NCBI GenBank assembly: GCA_026418035.1
Contig: JAOACC010000060.1
Coordinates: 1 to 34,469, forward strand
Length of the DNA stretch: 34,469 nt
From: a bacterium
Lineage (GTDB): Bacteria > DUMJ01
Reading direction: 5' to 3'
The notes under the pieces were generated by a model, which ran no database searches, was not told where the DNA came from, and was given only the letters and a program-made list of their open reading frames with translations. Both the position numbers and the translations under genes were made by a program. Positions within the stretch are counted from its first letter, which is position 1; each line of letters starts with the position of its first letter. Shown here piece by piece: positions 18,797 through 29,909 of this stretch.

Positions 18797-19275
18797 CTTC
18801 GTCCAACCTTCTCTAAGAGTTTAGTTTCAACACACTCGGGAACTAAACCTGAAACACTACCTCCTAATTTAACTACTTCTTTTACTACACCAGAGCTTAG
18901 ATAAGAATATTCATAACTTGTCATCAGGAAAACTATCTCCACATCAGGATTTAATCTTCTATTCATAAGAGCCATCTGGAATTCTGTCTCAAAATCAGAT
19001 ACCGCCCTTAACCCTCTAACTATTACATCTGCATTTATTTTCGCTGCATAATGAGCTAGTAAACCATCAAAATTATCGACCTTTACATTAGGCATATCGT
19101 TAAGACTCTGTCTTATTAATTCCATCCTTTCCTCTACTGTAAATAGAGGAGTTTTGGCTGGATTAACAAGAACAGCCACGATAAGCTCATCAAAGAGCTT
19201 CGATGCTCTCTTTATTATATCTATATGCCCATTTGTTATAGGGTCAAAACTTCCTGGATATACAGCCCTTTTCAT
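18793..19275 (-). CDS. coaD: Phosphopantetheine adenylyltransferase
   Basis: [53 protein letters not shown]. Confidence 0.96.
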   Translation of the reverse strand: MKRAVYPGSFDPITNGHIDIIKRASKLFDELIVAVLVNPAKTPLFTVEERMELIRQSLNDMPNVKVDNFDGLLAHYAAKINADVIVRGLRAVSDFETEFQMALMNRRLNPDVEIVFLMTSYEYSYLSSGVVKEVVKLGGSVSGLVPECVETKLLEKVGRR

Positions 19276-19279
19276 TTAA

Positions 19280-19822
19280 CTATGATCCCTTCTTTATATA
19301 TATCAATAATGATTCTCCATATCTCTTTTCTTTTGTTATATTAAGAGACTCTCTATTAATATTACTTCTTACAGAAGTCTCCCATATTATAATACCACTA
19401 TTTGCAAGTAGCCCCTTACTTAAGATTTCTCTAATAATATTAGAACAATCCAAATTGTATGGTGGATCTAGGTAGATAATTTCATATGCACTATCTGAAA
19501 ATTTAACAAAATTCTCTACTGACATACAATATATACTTACCTTTTCCAAACAGCCAAGTATATCCAGATTTTTCTTTATAACATCCATACACTTTCTATT
19601 CTTTTCAACAAAAGTAACTTCTTTTGCTCCTCTACTTAAAGCTTCTATCCCCACAGTTCCAAAACCTGCATAAAGGTCTAAGAACGTAGAATCTTTCACC
19701 ATGCTTCCTAGAGAACTAAAGACAGCCTCACGAATGAAACTCATAGTAGGTCTTACATTGATACCATTTGGAACTTGCAACTTTCTACCTCTAAATATCC
19801 CCCCTGTAATAATTATCTCCAT
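19280..19822 (-). CDS. rsmD: 16S rRNA (guanine(966)-N(2))-methyltransferase RsmD
   Basis: GIFRGRKLQVP...RPTMSFIREAVFSSL, LDLYAGFGTVGIEALSRGA, YLDPPYN. Confidence 0.93.
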   Translation of the reverse strand: MEIIITGGIFRGRKLQVPNGINVRPTMSFIREAVFSSLGSMVKDSTFLDLYAGFGTVGIEALSRGAKEVTFVEKNRKCMDVIKKNLDILGCLEKVSIYCMSVENFVKFSDSAYEIIYLDPPYNLDCSNIIREILSKGLLANSGIIIWETSVRSNINRESLNITKEKRYGESLLIYIKKGS

Positions 19823-19824
19823 TA

Positions 19825-21873
19825 TTAACCCGTACTCAAAAATTCTAAGATACGAGAACTTTCTACTCTTTCCTTCAGTTTTTTAAAAGAATTAAGATCA
19901 GAGTCTTTCTTTAAAAGATTTATTGCCTCTTCTCTCGCTAATTCTAAAGTTCTAACGTCACGTATAATATTTCCTACCTTAAAATCTGGTATACCATGCT
20001 GCCTAGTACCATTTAATTCACCTGGACCCCTAAGTCTTAAGTCTGCTTCAGCTATCTCAAAACCATTCTGTGTTTTAGTCATTATCTTTATCCTTTCTCT
20101 AGCTTCCTCTGTAGCTAAATCACTTATAAGAATACAATAAGATTTTAAGTTCCCTCTACCTACCCTACCTCTTAACTGATGTAGTTGAGAAAGTCCAAAT
20201 CTCTCTGCATTTTCTATTACCATAACAGTTGCATTAGGAACATCTACTCCTACCTCTATTACCGTTGTAGAAACTAGTATATTGATATCTCCATTTCTAA
20301 ATTTGTTCATCACTTCTTCTTTTTCACCAATACTCATTTTCCCATGAAGTAAACCAACTTTGAATTCTGGAAATACCTCTTCTTGCATCTTCTTAGCTAA
20401 AGCTACAGCCGATTCTACCTCTAATCTTTCGGACTCCTCTATAAGAGGACATACAATGTAAGCCTGTTGGCCACTCCTAACAATCTTCCTAACCATACTG
20501 TATACTTGAGCTCTTTGTTCACTAGAAGCCCAATATGTAGCAACAGGTAATCTACCACTAGGGAGCTCGTCTATAACTGAAATATCAAGATCTCCATAAA
20601 GTGTAAGAGCTAAAGTCCTAGGAATAGGGGTAGCACTCATAACAAGAAAATGAGGAGAAACCCCTTTACTTCTTAAAGTCATCCTTTGCATGACACCAAA
20701 TCTATGTTGTTCATCTATAACTATACCAACAAGATTTTTAAACTCTATATCTTCCTGTATAAGGGCATGAGTTCCGATAATTACAGATAATTCTCCAAGT
20801 GCTAATCTCTCCTTTATCTCTTGTTTTTCTTTCTCCTTTGTAGAACCAATAAGTAAAGCAGTTTCTAAACCCAAATTCGATAAAAGCGGTCCAATTCTAT
20901 CGTAATGCTGTTGAGCAAGGATTTCTGTTGGAGCCATAATTGCACTCTGATAACCATTGCTAGCTACTACATATAAAAAGTAAGCTGCTACTACAGTCTT
21001 CCCAGAACCGACATCACCTTGTAAAAGTCTCTGCATAGATTTTCCACTTGCTATATCTCTTTTAATATCCTCGATTACTCTTTTTTGCGCATTTGTTAAT
21101 TCAAAAGGAAGACTCTTAAAAAACTTCTCTTCAACCTCTTTCGATACTTTTATTACAGGAGCGCTTTCCTCCAGCAAAGACATCCTACGTCTTAATATAG
21201 CAAGCTGGAGTAAAAAAAATTCTTCAAATGCTAATCTTTCTCTAGCTCTTCTAAGGGTATCTTCACAGTCTGGAAAATGTATTCCCTGTATAGCATTTTT
21301 TATATCTGGAAAACTATATTTATCTAATATTTCTATGGGGATAAATTCTTCTAACTCATCTAAATATCTATTAAGAGTATTCCAGATAATGTTTCTTACT
21401 ATCTTTTGGCTTAAACCTTCGGTGAGAGGATAAATAGGTATTATTCTTCCTGTATGGATAGTCTCATCACCATCTGCTATTTCATAGTCAGGATTCTGTA
21501 TCTCTACCTTTCCGAACTTTCTAGTAATACTTCCATATAGATAGAGTTTAGTCCCCTTCCTCAATATATTCTTCAGATAAGTCTGATTAAACCATATTGC
21601 AACAGCTTCACCGGTATTATCTCTCACCCTTGCTTTAACTAGTGTAAGATTATTCCTTACTTTCTCCTCCTGGATATCCACTACATAACATAGAACAGTT
21701 TGATAAGTATCTGATTCTAGAGAGTTTATAGGCTTTAAGTTACTCCTATCCTCATATCTCTTTGGAATAAAATAGATCAAATCACGTAGTGTCTCTACGC
21801 CAAGCTTTTTAAAAAGAAGAGCCCTTTTAGGACCTACTCCCTTAACGTACTGAATAGGAATATCTAAAGCCAA
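19825..21873 (-). CDS. recG: ATP-dependent DNA helicase RecG
   Basis: [57 protein letters not shown]. Confidence 0.96.
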   Translation of the reverse strand: MALDIPIQYVKGVGPKRALLFKKLGVETLRDLIYFIPKRYEDRSNLKPINSLESDTYQTVLCYVVDIQEEKVRNNLTLVKARVRDNTGEAVAIWFNQTYLKNILRKGTKLYLYGSITRKFGKVEIQNPDYEIADGDETIHTGRIIPIYPLTEGLSQKIVRNIIWNTLNRYLDELEEFIPIEILDKYSFPDIKNAIQGIHFPDCEDTLRRARERLAFEEFFLLQLAILRRRMSLLEESAPVIKVSKEVEEKFFKSLPFELTNAQKRVIEDIKRDIASGKSMQRLLQGDVGSGKTVVAAYFLYVVASNGYQSAIMAPTEILAQQHYDRIGPLLSNLGLETALLIGSTKEKEKQEIKERLALGELSVIIGTHALIQEDIEFKNLVGIVIDEQHRFGVMQRMTLRSKGVSPHFLVMSATPIPRTLALTLYGDLDISVIDELPSGRLPVATYWASSEQRAQVYSMVRKIVRSGQQAYIVCPLIEESERLEVESAVALAKKMQEEVFPEFKVGLLHGKMSIGEKEEVMNKFRNGDINILVSTTVIEVGVDVPNATVMVIENAERFGLSQLHQLRGRVGRGNLKSYCILISDLATEEARERIKIMTKTQNGFEIAEADLRLRGPGELNGTRQHGIPDFKVGNIIRDVRTLELAREEAINLLKKDSDLNSFKKLKERVESSRILEFLSTG

Positions 21874-21894
21874 CCATCTACACCTCTCCTACTT

Positions 21895-22242
21895 TTAAGA
21901 GATGCCAACGACACTTACATTTATGGAGGAAACTGTAAGTCCTGTATATTTCTCTAAGTCTGTTTTTATAGAACTAGCTATAGTCTCCGCAAGTTCTGGT
22001 ATACTTGTTCCATATTTTACTATAATATATACATTTACATCTACTTTATCTCCTGAAATATTAATTTCTACACCTTTAGAAGGAGACTCTACTCTTAAAA
22101 GGTTAGCTATCTCCTCGGTAAAGGACTTAGAGCTCATACCTACCACTCCAGGGCATCTTAAAGTAGCATTAGTTACTATATTAGCTATAGCATTAGCAGA
22201 AATATTTATCTGTCCCAAAGGATTCTCTACTCTACTTTCCAT
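21895..22242 (-). CDS. Asp23/Gls24 family envelope stress response protein
   Basis: GQINISANAIANIVTNATLRCPGVVGMSSK, VDVNVYIIVKYGTSIPELAETIASSIKTDLEKYTGLTVSSINVSVVGI. Confidence 0.92.
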   Translation of the reverse strand: MESRVENPLGQINISANAIANIVTNATLRCPGVVGMSSKSFTEEIANLLRVESPSKGVEINISGDKVDVNVYIIVKYGTSIPELAETIASSIKTDLEKYTGLTVSSINVSVVGIS

Positions 22243-22272
22243 CTGTTATCCCCCTATAATATTACTATTTTC

Positions 22273-22281
22273 ATTATATCA
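22273..22281 (-). promoter_or_regulatory. Extended -10 promoter element upstream of Asp23-recG
   Basis: Reverse complement reads TGATATAAT (TGnTATAAT) in the 52-nt gap between argS and Asp23; GGGGGA SD just before the Asp23 ATG. Confidence 0.5.
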
Positions 22282-22294
22282 CAAAGCAGTATGT

Positions 22295-23941
22295 CTACAT
22301 CTTTTCTGGAGTGCTAACCCCTATTATATCTAATCCATTTTTTATTACTTGTTGAGTAGCAAAAACAAGAGCCATACGAGCGTACATTACAGGCTCTTCT
22401 TCTTGCAAGATACGTAGGGAGTTATAGAAAGAATGAAAACTCTTAGCTAAAGACTCAAGATAAAAAGTAAGTCTATGTGGGGCACGATTATAAAATGCAT
22501 TCCTTAGCATATCTGGAAAGTCTTCAAGGATTATCATAAGATCGACTTCTAACGGATCCTTAAGATAAGACAAATCACAATTAAACACCCTTTCTATCTC
22601 TACTTCTCGTGCTTCGGCTTGTCTAAAAAGACTACAGCATCTGGCAAAAGCATATTGGACATAATACACAGGATTATTGCTAGACTGAGCTTTTGCTAAA
22701 TCTATATCGAAATCTAACTGACTATTTGGGTCTCTCATAATAAAGAAGTATCTAGCAGCATCTTTTCCTACTTCATCTAGCAATTCCCTAAGTGTAACCA
22801 TCTCCCCAGCTCTCTTAGACATTCTTACTGCAGAACCACCTCTAAAGAGATGAACTATCTGGTATATTATCAGTTCAAGAGTATTAGGGTCATAACCTAA
22901 TGCCTTTACACTAGCCTTCATTCTGGGGATGTGGCCATGATGGTCAGCTCCCCATATATCAATTATACGAGAAAATCCCCTCCTGTATTTATCTAAATGA
23001 TACGCTATATCAGCCAAAAAGTATGTAGAAGACCCATCGCTCTTTACAAGAACTCTATCTTTTTCATCACCAAATCTAGTAGAGGCAAACCATACAGCTC
23101 CATCCTTTTCATAAGTGTAACCGCAAGCTTTGAGTATCTCAAAAGCCTCTTTCAAAAGACCTTTCTCATGTAGAGTGCTTTCCTTATACCAACAATCAAA
23201 TCTTATCCCAAAATCTTCTAGGTCTCTTCTTTGCCATTCTAGTATTGTATCCTTAGCAAACTCTTTAAGTCTTTCTAATCTTTTCTCTTGAGGAAGATTC
23301 CAGATATCACTACCAAATCTTCCAATGGCTAAATTAGCTATATCCTTTATATACTCTCCATGATATCCATCTTCCGGAAATTCAAAAGGCATTCCTAATA
23401 ATTCTTTCATCCTAGCCTCAACAGAGAGAGCTAAAAGATTCATCTGAGTCCCCATATCATTCACATAGAACTCTCTCTCCACCTTGTATCCAAACCACTC
23501 AAAAATGTTAGCCAGGACGTCCCCTAAAGCACCACCTCTTCCATTACCAACATGAAGTGGACCAGAAGGATTAGCGCTTACAAACTCTATCTGAACCTTT
23601 TTCCCTTGTCCTTCATTAAATTTTCCATAGTTTGCTCTTTCTTTCATAATCTCTTTTATAACAAGACCAAAGGCATTCTCTTTAAGAAAGAAGTTTATAA
23701 AACCGTTCCTTATCTCTACTTTGTTTATAAATTCCAATGGGTCTGTAAGGTTCTCTACTATATTCTTTGCTATCTCATATGGAGATTTTTTAAGAACCCT
23801 AGAAAGATTAAAGGATACAGATGAGGTATAATGTCCAAAATCTGGACTCTGAGTTCTATCTACCACTACCTCTGTACACTGTATATTAATTTTGACTAAT
23901 GCATCTAAAATCCTATCCGCTAAATATTTCTTCAATATCAT
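22295..23941 (-). CDS. argS: Arginyl-tRNA synthetase
   Basis: EFVSANPSGPLHVGNGRGGALGD, WGADHHGHIPRMKA, VRMSKRAGEMVTLREL, anticodon-binding C-terminal domain. Confidence 0.97.
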   Translation of the reverse strand: MILKKYLADRILDALVKINIQCTEVVVDRTQSPDFGHYTSSVSFNLSRVLKKSPYEIAKNIVENLTDPLEFINKVEIRNGFINFFLKENAFGLVIKEIMKERANYGKFNEGQGKKVQIEFVSANPSGPLHVGNGRGGALGDVLANIFEWFGYKVEREFYVNDMGTQMNLLALSVEARMKELLGMPFEFPEDGYHGEYIKDIANLAIGRFGSDIWNLPQEKRLERLKEFAKDTILEWQRRDLEDFGIRFDCWYKESTLHEKGLLKEAFEILKACGYTYEKDGAVWFASTRFGDEKDRVLVKSDGSSTYFLADIAYHLDKYRRGFSRIIDIWGADHHGHIPRMKASVKALGYDPNTLELIIYQIVHLFRGGSAVRMSKRAGEMVTLRELLDEVGKDAARYFFIMRDPNSQLDFDIDLAKAQSSNNPVYYVQYAFARCCSLFRQAEAREVEIERVFNCDLSYLKDPLEVDLMIILEDFPDMLRNAFYNRAPHRLTFYLESLAKSFHSFYNSLRILQEEEPVMYARMALVFATQQVIKNGLDIIGVSTPEKM

Positions 23942-25044
23942 TTTATATATCTCCCCAAATTTACAACTATATTAATAGCATTCGTCAAGATCTTCTTATC
24001 TAAAAATTCTACACTATCAGTATACCAATGCCAATTTACAGGGAATCCTCTTTCATCAAGTGCAATAATAGTCCCGGCATTGTAATTCCTAGCTAAAAAT
24101 ACAGTAGCATCGGTGGAAAGACCTAAATAGGGTCTAAAATCCACATCTATACCTTTAATACACTCTTTTATAACATTTAACCAACCATCTTTTACCGTAA
24201 ATATCCTCCACATACCCTCTTTGGTAGCTACTGTAAGTCTTCCTGCCCCAAGGTTATCAAGATTCAAAATGAAAGCATCTTTCAACTTCTCACCATATTC
24301 TCTCTCTAAGACTTCAGCTCCATAAGTACCAGATTCCTCTCCCCCAGTAAATACTACCCAAAAGGGGATATTCTCCTCTTTTAATATCTTAGCGCTACAT
24401 AAAGCAGTTATAACACCAGAACCATTATCGTTTCCTCCAGGACTAAATCCCATAAACAATTCTCTGTGTATATGGGCAAATATAAGGAATAGTAGATATA
24501 AAGAGGGAATCAATCCAATGTAGAACCAAAGTTTTAGAGGAAGGATAAGATTAAGAAAGGCAAGAACTAATACAGCTAAGCTAGAACCAGTAGTAAGAAG
24601 CATCGAAATCCTAGGAGAAGTAACATACTTAGGATGAAAGAATATAGATGTCCTAGCAGAGTCTATATGAGCCATTATAACTAGATTTGGCTTATCAGAG
24701 TTTTTACCAATCACATTTCTAGATATCTTAGTTCTAAATAGATTCGTAATATTATGAAATGTATCTAGTTCTCTAAATTCCAAAAAGACAATAATTAATG
24801 CTAGGAGAAATGAGAAAAATCTATTAATGGATATAAAAAATACAGATAAAATTAAAAGGCCCCAGATTATTATATAGGGGTAAGAATAAGTTGGAACAAC
24901 TTTAAAGTCCTGGACCTCGACGTCAAGTCCAAAGGACTTAAGCTTATCCTCTATCCAATTAGAAAATTCCTTCTCTTTATCCGAACCTGTTGGTCTTGGA
25001 CCTACACTCTTAAGTTTGGAAATTACCTCTTCTATCAACTCCAT
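23938..25044 (-). CDS. M28-family metallopeptidase with predicted transmembrane segments
   Basis: VIMAHIDSA, GGNDNGSGVITALCSAKIL, FTGGEESGTYGAEVL, NLDNLGAGRL; hydrophobic stretches YPYIIIWGLLILSVFFISINRFFSFLLALIIVFLEF and SMLLTTGSSLAVLVLAFLNLILPLKLWFYIGLIPSLYLLFLIFAHI. Confidence 0.82.
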   Translation of the reverse strand: MELIEEVISKLKSVGPRPTGSDKEKEFSNWIEDKLKSFGLDVEVQDFKVVPTYSYPYIIIWGLLILSVFFISINRFFSFLLALIIVFLEFRELDTFHNITNLFRTKISRNVIGKNSDKPNLVIMAHIDSARTSIFFHPKYVTSPRISMLLTTGSSLAVLVLAFLNLILPLKLWFYIGLIPSLYLLFLIFAHIHRELFMGFSPGGNDNGSGVITALCSAKILKEENIPFWVVFTGGEESGTYGAEVLEREYGEKLKDAFILNLDNLGAGRLTVATKEGMWRIFTVKDGWLNVIKECIKGIDVDFRPYLGLSTDATVFLARNYNAGTIIALDERGFPVNWHWYTDSVEFLDKKILTNAINIVVNLGRYIK

Positions 25045-25047
25045 ATA

Positions 25048-26583
25048 TTATTCCCACTCTATTGTGGCTGGTGGTTTCGAACTTATATCATACACAACCC
25101 TATTAACTTTAGGAACTTCATTTATTATTCTGTTAGATATAGTCTCTAGAAGAGAATACGGCAATCTAGCCCAATCTGCAGTCATTCCATCTTCACTTAA
25201 AATAGCCCTTATAGCTACTACATGCCCAAATGTCCTTTTATCCCCCATAACCCCAACACTCATTTCTGGTAAAAGAACACCAAAATATTGCCAAAGTTCT
25301 TTACTTAAACCAGCTCTCTCTATCTCAGTAGAGATTATATAATCTGCTTTTCTAATGATCTCTAATCTCTCCTTGGTGACCTCTCCTATAATTCTTATTG
25401 CTAATCCTGGCCCTGGGAAAGGCTGTCGATAAACTATTCTCTCTGGAATACCAAGAGATAGAGCCACCTTTCTAACCTCATCCTTAAAAAGATATCTTAA
25501 TGGCTCAATCAATCTTAACCTCATTTTCTCCGGTAACCCACCAACATTATGGTGAGTCTTTATCTTATGTGCCTTTTGAGAACTCGTTGCACTTTCTATT
25601 ACATCAGGATAAAGTGTTCCTTGAGCAAGAAAATCTATATTACCAAGCCTTATAGCTATCTCTTCAAATATACTTACAAATTCGTGGCCAATTATCTTAC
25701 GCTTCTCTTCAGGGTCTATTACTCCCTTTAATCTTTCCAAAAATCTCTCAGTAGCATCTATATATTCTACTTTCATATTAAAATTTCTTAGAGTATCTAA
25801 TACCTGCTCAACCTCATTCTGTCTAAGTGTTCCCTGATTGACAAATATACAAATAAGGTTGTCTCCAATAGCCTTATGAACAAGCACAGCAGTAGTGGTA
25901 GAATCTACTCCCCCACTCAATGCACATATAACTCTGCCATCTTTAACAGTTCTCTTTATATTTTCTATTGTCTCGTTGATAAAGTGTTCAGGAGTCCAAT
26001 CTCCACTACAGCGACATATCTTGTAAAGGAAGTTCCTTATAATCTTATCGCCGTTTATAGTATGAACAACTTCAGGATGAAATTGAACAGCGTAAAGATT
26101 CCTACTAGAGTCTTCCATAGCAGCTATAGGAGTATTATCGGTAGAGGCAGTAATTTTGAAATTACCTGGAGGCTTTATTACTATATCATTATGGCTCATC
26201 CAAGAAATAAATTCCCGATCTATCCCATCGAATAAGAGAGATTCATTCTCAATCTTTAAAAGAGTCTTACCAAACTCTCCTCTTTCACCCCTTACTACCT
26301 TACCTCCAAGTACATATGCCATAAGTTGCATTCCATAGCAAATACCTAATACAGGATATTTCCCACTAAAAACTAGGGAACTACACGTAGGGGCTCCTTC
26401 CTCGTATACACTAGAAGGACCACCAGAAAGAATAATCCCTTTAGGATTCTTCTTCTCTATCTCTTCAAAGGTAACATCACATGGTAATATTTCAGAATAT
26501 ACTTGTTGTTCTCTTATCCTCCTAGCTATAAGATTTGTATATTGTGAACCAAAATCCAAAACAACTACTACCTCTTTCATCAC
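25048..26583 (-). CDS. guaA: GMP synthase (glutamine-hydrolysing)
   Basis: [57 protein letters not shown]-like C-terminus KPPATIEWE. Confidence 0.97.
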   Translation of the reverse strand: MMKEVVVVLDFGSQYTNLIARRIREQQVYSEILPCDVTFEEIEKKNPKGIILSGGPSSVYEEGAPTCSSLVFSGKYPVLGICYGMQLMAYVLGGKVVRGERGEFGKTLLKIENESLLFDGIDREFISWMSHNDIVIKPPGNFKITASTDNTPIAAMEDSSRNLYAVQFHPEVVHTINGDKIIRNFLYKICRCSGDWTPEHFINETIENIKRTVKDGRVICALSGGVDSTTTAVLVHKAIGDNLICIFVNQGTLRQNEVEQVLDTLRNFNMKVEYIDATERFLERLKGVIDPEEKRKIIGHEFVSIFEEIAIRLGNIDFLAQGTLYPDVIESATSSQKAHKIKTHHNVGGLPEKMRLRLIEPLRYLFKDEVRKVALSLGIPERIVYRQPFPGPGLAIRIIGEVTKERLEIIRKADYIISTEIERAGLSKELWQYFGVLLPEMSVGVMGDKRTFGHVVAIRAILSEDGMTADWARLPYSLLETISNRIINEVPKVNRVVYDISSKPPATIEWE

Positions 26584-27836
26584 TTTATTACCTCAAACTT
26601 AGTATAAGGAACCAAGATTTCTGGAATCTTTATACTTCCATCTTTATTCTGATAATTCTCCATTATGGCAATAATTGCTCTGCCTATAGCTAGAGCAGTT
26701 CCATTTAAGATATGGACATAATGAACATTTCCGTCTTCATCTCTATACCTTATATTCAGGCGTCTAGCCTGAAAGTCGGTACAATTACTACAAGAATGTG
26801 TCTCTCTATATCTATTCTGTCCTGGCATCCAGGCTTCTATGTCGTATTTTTTGCTCGCAGGAAATCCTAAATCACCGGCGCATATAAGGACTACCCTATA
26901 GGGAATATTCAGTTTACTCATTATTTCTTCTTCGATGGAGAGTAAAAATTCATGCTCTTCCCAAGATTTGTCAGGTAAAGTAAAGGATACCATTTCAAGT
27001 TTATCAAATTGATGAACCCTCAATATACCCCTCGTATCTTTCCCTGCAGCCCCAGCCTCTCTTCTAAAACAAGAAGAAAAAGAGATGAATCTCTGAGGCA
27101 GATCCTTTGCATCAAGGATTTCATCCTTAAACATAGGTACAATAGTATGTTCTGAAGTTCCAGCCAATCTAAGCTCATCGAGAGGTATCTTATATATCTG
27201 TTCTTCAAGTTCAGGAAGATATCCGAGATTATAAAGTATATCTTCTCTTACAAGTATAGGAGGAATAACAGGTATAAACCCTTTCTCTAAAAGAAGGTCC
27301 GTTACAAATCTTATCAGTGCATACTCTAGTATAACTAATTCGCGTTTAAGATAGTAGAACCTAGAACCACTTACCTTTCCTGCTCTCTTTACATCTATCA
27401 AGTCCAAAGCCTCCCCCAATTCTAAATGATCCTTTGGTATAAAATCAAACTGCGGGATATTACCACAATACTTTATCGGTACATTGCTATCTTCATCCTT
27501 TCCTTCAGGAACACTCTCATGAGGAAGGTTAGGCAAGGTTAATATCAATCCATTAAGAGAATCTTCCACCTTCTTCAATTCATCCTCAAGTTCTCTTAAT
27601 TTAGGAACTATTTCTCTGATCTTATTAATAAGAATTTCTTTATCTTTAGGATTTTTTTGTATCTCTTTAGAGGTTACATTCTGTAAGTGTCTAAGGTTAT
27701 CCACCTCTTTAATAAGGTTTTTCCTCCTCTGATTTAACTCTAATATTTTATCAATAGGCGGATTATCCATTCCCTTTTTCTTTAAAAGATTTTTTATTTC
27801 CTCTGGTTTAGTTTCTATAAGTCTTATATCTATCAT
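26580..27836 (-). CDS. serS: Seryl-tRNA synthetase
   Basis: [87 protein letters not shown]. Confidence 0.97.
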   Translation of the reverse strand: MIDIRLIETKPEEIKNLLKKKGMDNPPIDKILELNQRRKNLIKEVDNLRHLQNVTSKEIQKNPKDKEILINKIREIVPKLRELEDELKKVEDSLNGLILTLPNLPHESVPEGKDEDSNVPIKYCGNIPQFDFIPKDHLELGEALDLIDVKRAGKVSGSRFYYLKRELVILEYALIRFVTDLLLEKGFIPVIPPILVREDILYNLGYLPELEEQIYKIPLDELRLAGTSEHTIVPMFKDEILDAKDLPQRFISFSSCFRREAGAAGKDTRGILRVHQFDKLEMVSFTLPDKSWEEHEFLLSIEEEIMSKLNIPYRVVLICAGDLGFPASKKYDIEAWMPGQNRYRETHSCSNCTDFQARRLNIRYRDEDGNVHYVHILNGTALAIGRAIIAIMENYQNKDGSIKIPEILVPYTKFEVIK

Positions 27837-28516
27837 AATATAGCTCCTAATAACCCTCCTATTAAAAGTCCTGGCAATAGATTCCCTACTTTTATCTTTC
27901 CTATACCCAAAAGGTTAATACCTATTCCAATAATCATTAGCCCTCCAACTATAGTTATACAGTTTACAGAACTACTAGGGAGAAGATTTCCAACTATAGA
28001 AGCAAGTATAGTTAGTGCTCCTTGATAACCCAAGACAATCAAAGCTGAAAAAATAACCCCTATTCCTAGCGAGGCAGATAAGACTATAGACGAAATCCCA
28101 TCCATTATGGACTTTGTAAGTAGTATATTATACGTACCTTTTATACCATCCTCTATTGCACCAGTAATTGCCATAGGTCCTATACAGAAAAGCAAACTAG
28201 CCGTCATAAAACCCTGTGTAAAAGTAGCTACGTTACTTGAAGTCTTTTCTTTAATAGTATCTCCTAATCTCTCCAAAAAAGATTCTATATCTAACAATTC
28301 ACCTATTATACCACCAACAGCAAGACTTATCAAAACAATTAAGGATTCTTTTATATCTTTAGCACCAAATGCCATTTTTAGACCTACCGTCAGAGTAAAT
28401 AGACCTACAGACTGTATGGCTATTCTCTGCAACCTCTCAGAAAACCTATTTCCTAAAAATAATCCTATGCTACTTCCAGCTATAACAGTAATAGTATTTA
28501 TAATTGTACCTAGAAT
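27833..28516 (-). CDS. DUF554 family membrane protein, annotated from an apparent ATT start
   Basis: The track ORF starts at TTG 28432. The same frame extends upstream as (ATT)LGTIINTITVIAGSSIGLFLGNRFSER|LQRIAIQSVGLFTLTVGLKMAFG, matching the N-terminal style of DUF554 proteins; in-frame TGA lies 2 codons upstream of the ATT. Confidence 0.75.
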   Translation of the reverse strand: MLGTIINTITVIAGSSIGLFLGNRFSERLQRIAIQSVGLFTLTVGLKMAFGAKDIKESLIVLISLAVGGIIGELLDIESFLERLGDTIKEKTSSNVATFTQGFMTASLLFCIGPMAITGAIEDGIKGTYNILLTKSIMDGISSIVLSASLGIGVIFSALIVLGYQGALTILASIVGNLLPSSSVNCITIVGGLMIIGIGINLLGIGKIKVGNLLPGLLIGGLLGAIL

Positions 28517-28532
28517 AATAGGTCACCCACTA

Positions 28533-28985
28533 TTATTGCAAAGTTACCAATTCGCCTTTTTCTTCTCTAGTTAGTATCTTATCTATATCTAATATAATAA
28601 TCAATCTTTCATCCAATTTCCCAACCCCTTCTATAAAGTCCGCTCCTATAGTAGTAACCGGAGGTGGGGGCTCTATATTATCCTTTGGTATTCTTAAGAC
28701 CTCAGTTACAGAATCTACTATTAAACCAACTGTCTGTGATGATATCTCTACCACTATTATCCTTGTATCTGACGTAATTTCTTTTTCTTGTAGATTAAAC
28801 CTCTCCTTTAGGTCTATAACCGGTATTATCTTACCTCTAAGGTTTATAACACCTTTAACAAATGGTGGAGCCTTAGGTACAAAGGTTATGTCCCTATACT
28901 GAATGATCTCTTGAACCTTATAGATATCTATCCCATAGTCTTCACTTAATAGAGAGAATACAACTAATTGTCTTTCTTCTGCCAT
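28533..28985 (-). CDS. cheW: CheW-like chemotaxis adaptor
   Basis: QLVVFSLLSEDYGIDIYKVQEIIQYRDITFVPKAPPFVKGVINLRGKIIPVIDLKERF, IIVVEISSQTVGLIVDSVTEVLRI. Confidence 0.93.
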   Translation of the reverse strand: MAEERQLVVFSLLSEDYGIDIYKVQEIIQYRDITFVPKAPPFVKGVINLRGKIIPVIDLKERFNLQEKEITSDTRIIVVEISSQTVGLIVDSVTEVLRIPKDNIEPPPPVTTIGADFIEGVGKLDERLIIILDIDKILTREEKGELVTLQ

Positions 28986-29003
28986 AAAATTCCTCCTCCT
29001 TAA

Positions 29004-29906
29004 TTATTTTGCTCCCTTCAAAAATACTAGAGCAGACGCTCCCACTACACCAGCCTTATCACCTAAAGTAGCCCTAGTTATCTTCACATCTCTTCCGCCA
29101 GGAAGGGCATAAGTATCAACCACTTTCCTTATAGGATTAATCAAAAAATTACCCAAATTAGAAACACCCCCAGAAAGAAGTATAATATCAGGATTAAATA
29201 TATTTATAAAGCTTACCATTGCATATCCAAGTAACGTTCCAATCTCTTCTATTGCTTCTAAAACTACTTTATCCCCCTCTTCTGCATATCTTTGAATCTC
29301 TTCAGGAGTCGATATAAACCTACCCCTTTCTTGAATTCTTTTTACAAGAGCTGGACCAGATGCATATGCCTCAATACACCCTATACCACCACAGTTACAT
29401 CTAATCCCATCATACTTTATACTCATATGTCCTAACTCTGCACCAACACCTTTGGCGCCTCTAAAAACCTTGCCATCATAGATTATTCCAGAACCAATCC
29501 CGGTACCTATAGTAAGACATAAAAGACATCTAGCACCCTTCCCACCACCAGCCCACCATTCTCCTAAAGCAGCCACATTACCATCATTATCTACATAGGT
29601 AGGAAGATTAAATCTTCTCTCAATTATATCTTTTAAAGAGGTTCCAGCCCAGTCTTTAAGGTTAGGTGTAGCAGTAATTATTGTGCCAGTATCGGGATCA
29701 ACCTGACCTGCAGTCCCTATACCTATTCCTTCTATATCATCAGTCAAAACACCCTCTATAGCTTCATACAAGTGGCTCAAAATCCTCTCTCTACCCTCTT
29801 TACCTTCGCTTGGAACTCTTAAAGTCTTTATTATATTTCCTTCCTCATCTATAACAGCAGAAAGAATTTTCGTTCCTCCAATATCTATTCCAATAGCTTT
29901 GGGCAT
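29004..29906 (-). CDS. ROK-family sugar kinase, glucokinase-like
   Basis: IGIDIGGTKILSAVID, TIGTGIGSGII, GAELGHMSI, CNCGGIGCIEAYASG zinc motif. Confidence 0.92.
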   Translation of the reverse strand: MPKAIGIDIGGTKILSAVIDEEGNIIKTLRVPSEGKEGRERILSHLYEAIEGVLTDDIEGIGIGTAGQVDPDTGTIITATPNLKDWAGTSLKDIIERRFNLPTYVDNDGNVAALGEWWAGGGKGARCLLCLTIGTGIGSGIIYDGKVFRGAKGVGAELGHMSIKYDGIRCNCGGIGCIEAYASGPALVKRIQERGRFISTPEEIQRYAEEGDKVVLEAIEEIGTLLGYAMVSFINIFNPDIILLSGGVSNLGNFLINPIRKVVDTYALPGGRDVKITRATLGDKAGVVGASALVFLKGAK

Positions 29907-29909
29907 AGT

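Noticed and set aside
21902-22333. Plus-strand 143-aa ORF opposite Asp23
   Set aside because: Fully antisense to the Asp23 gene and the argS 3' end; no recognisable motifs or SD.
25876-26235. Plus-strand 119-aa ORF opposite guaA
   Set aside because: Antisense shadow ORF inside a complete guaA.
27020-27208. Minus-strand 62-aa ORF in an alternate frame of serS
   Set aside because: Same-strand out-of-frame ORF inside intact serS; no support for a real overlapping gene.
28107-28574. Plus-strand 155-aa ORF opposite DUF554/cheW
   Set aside because: Antisense to DUF554, whose hydrophobic codons produce a mirrored pseudo-ORF; no independent support.
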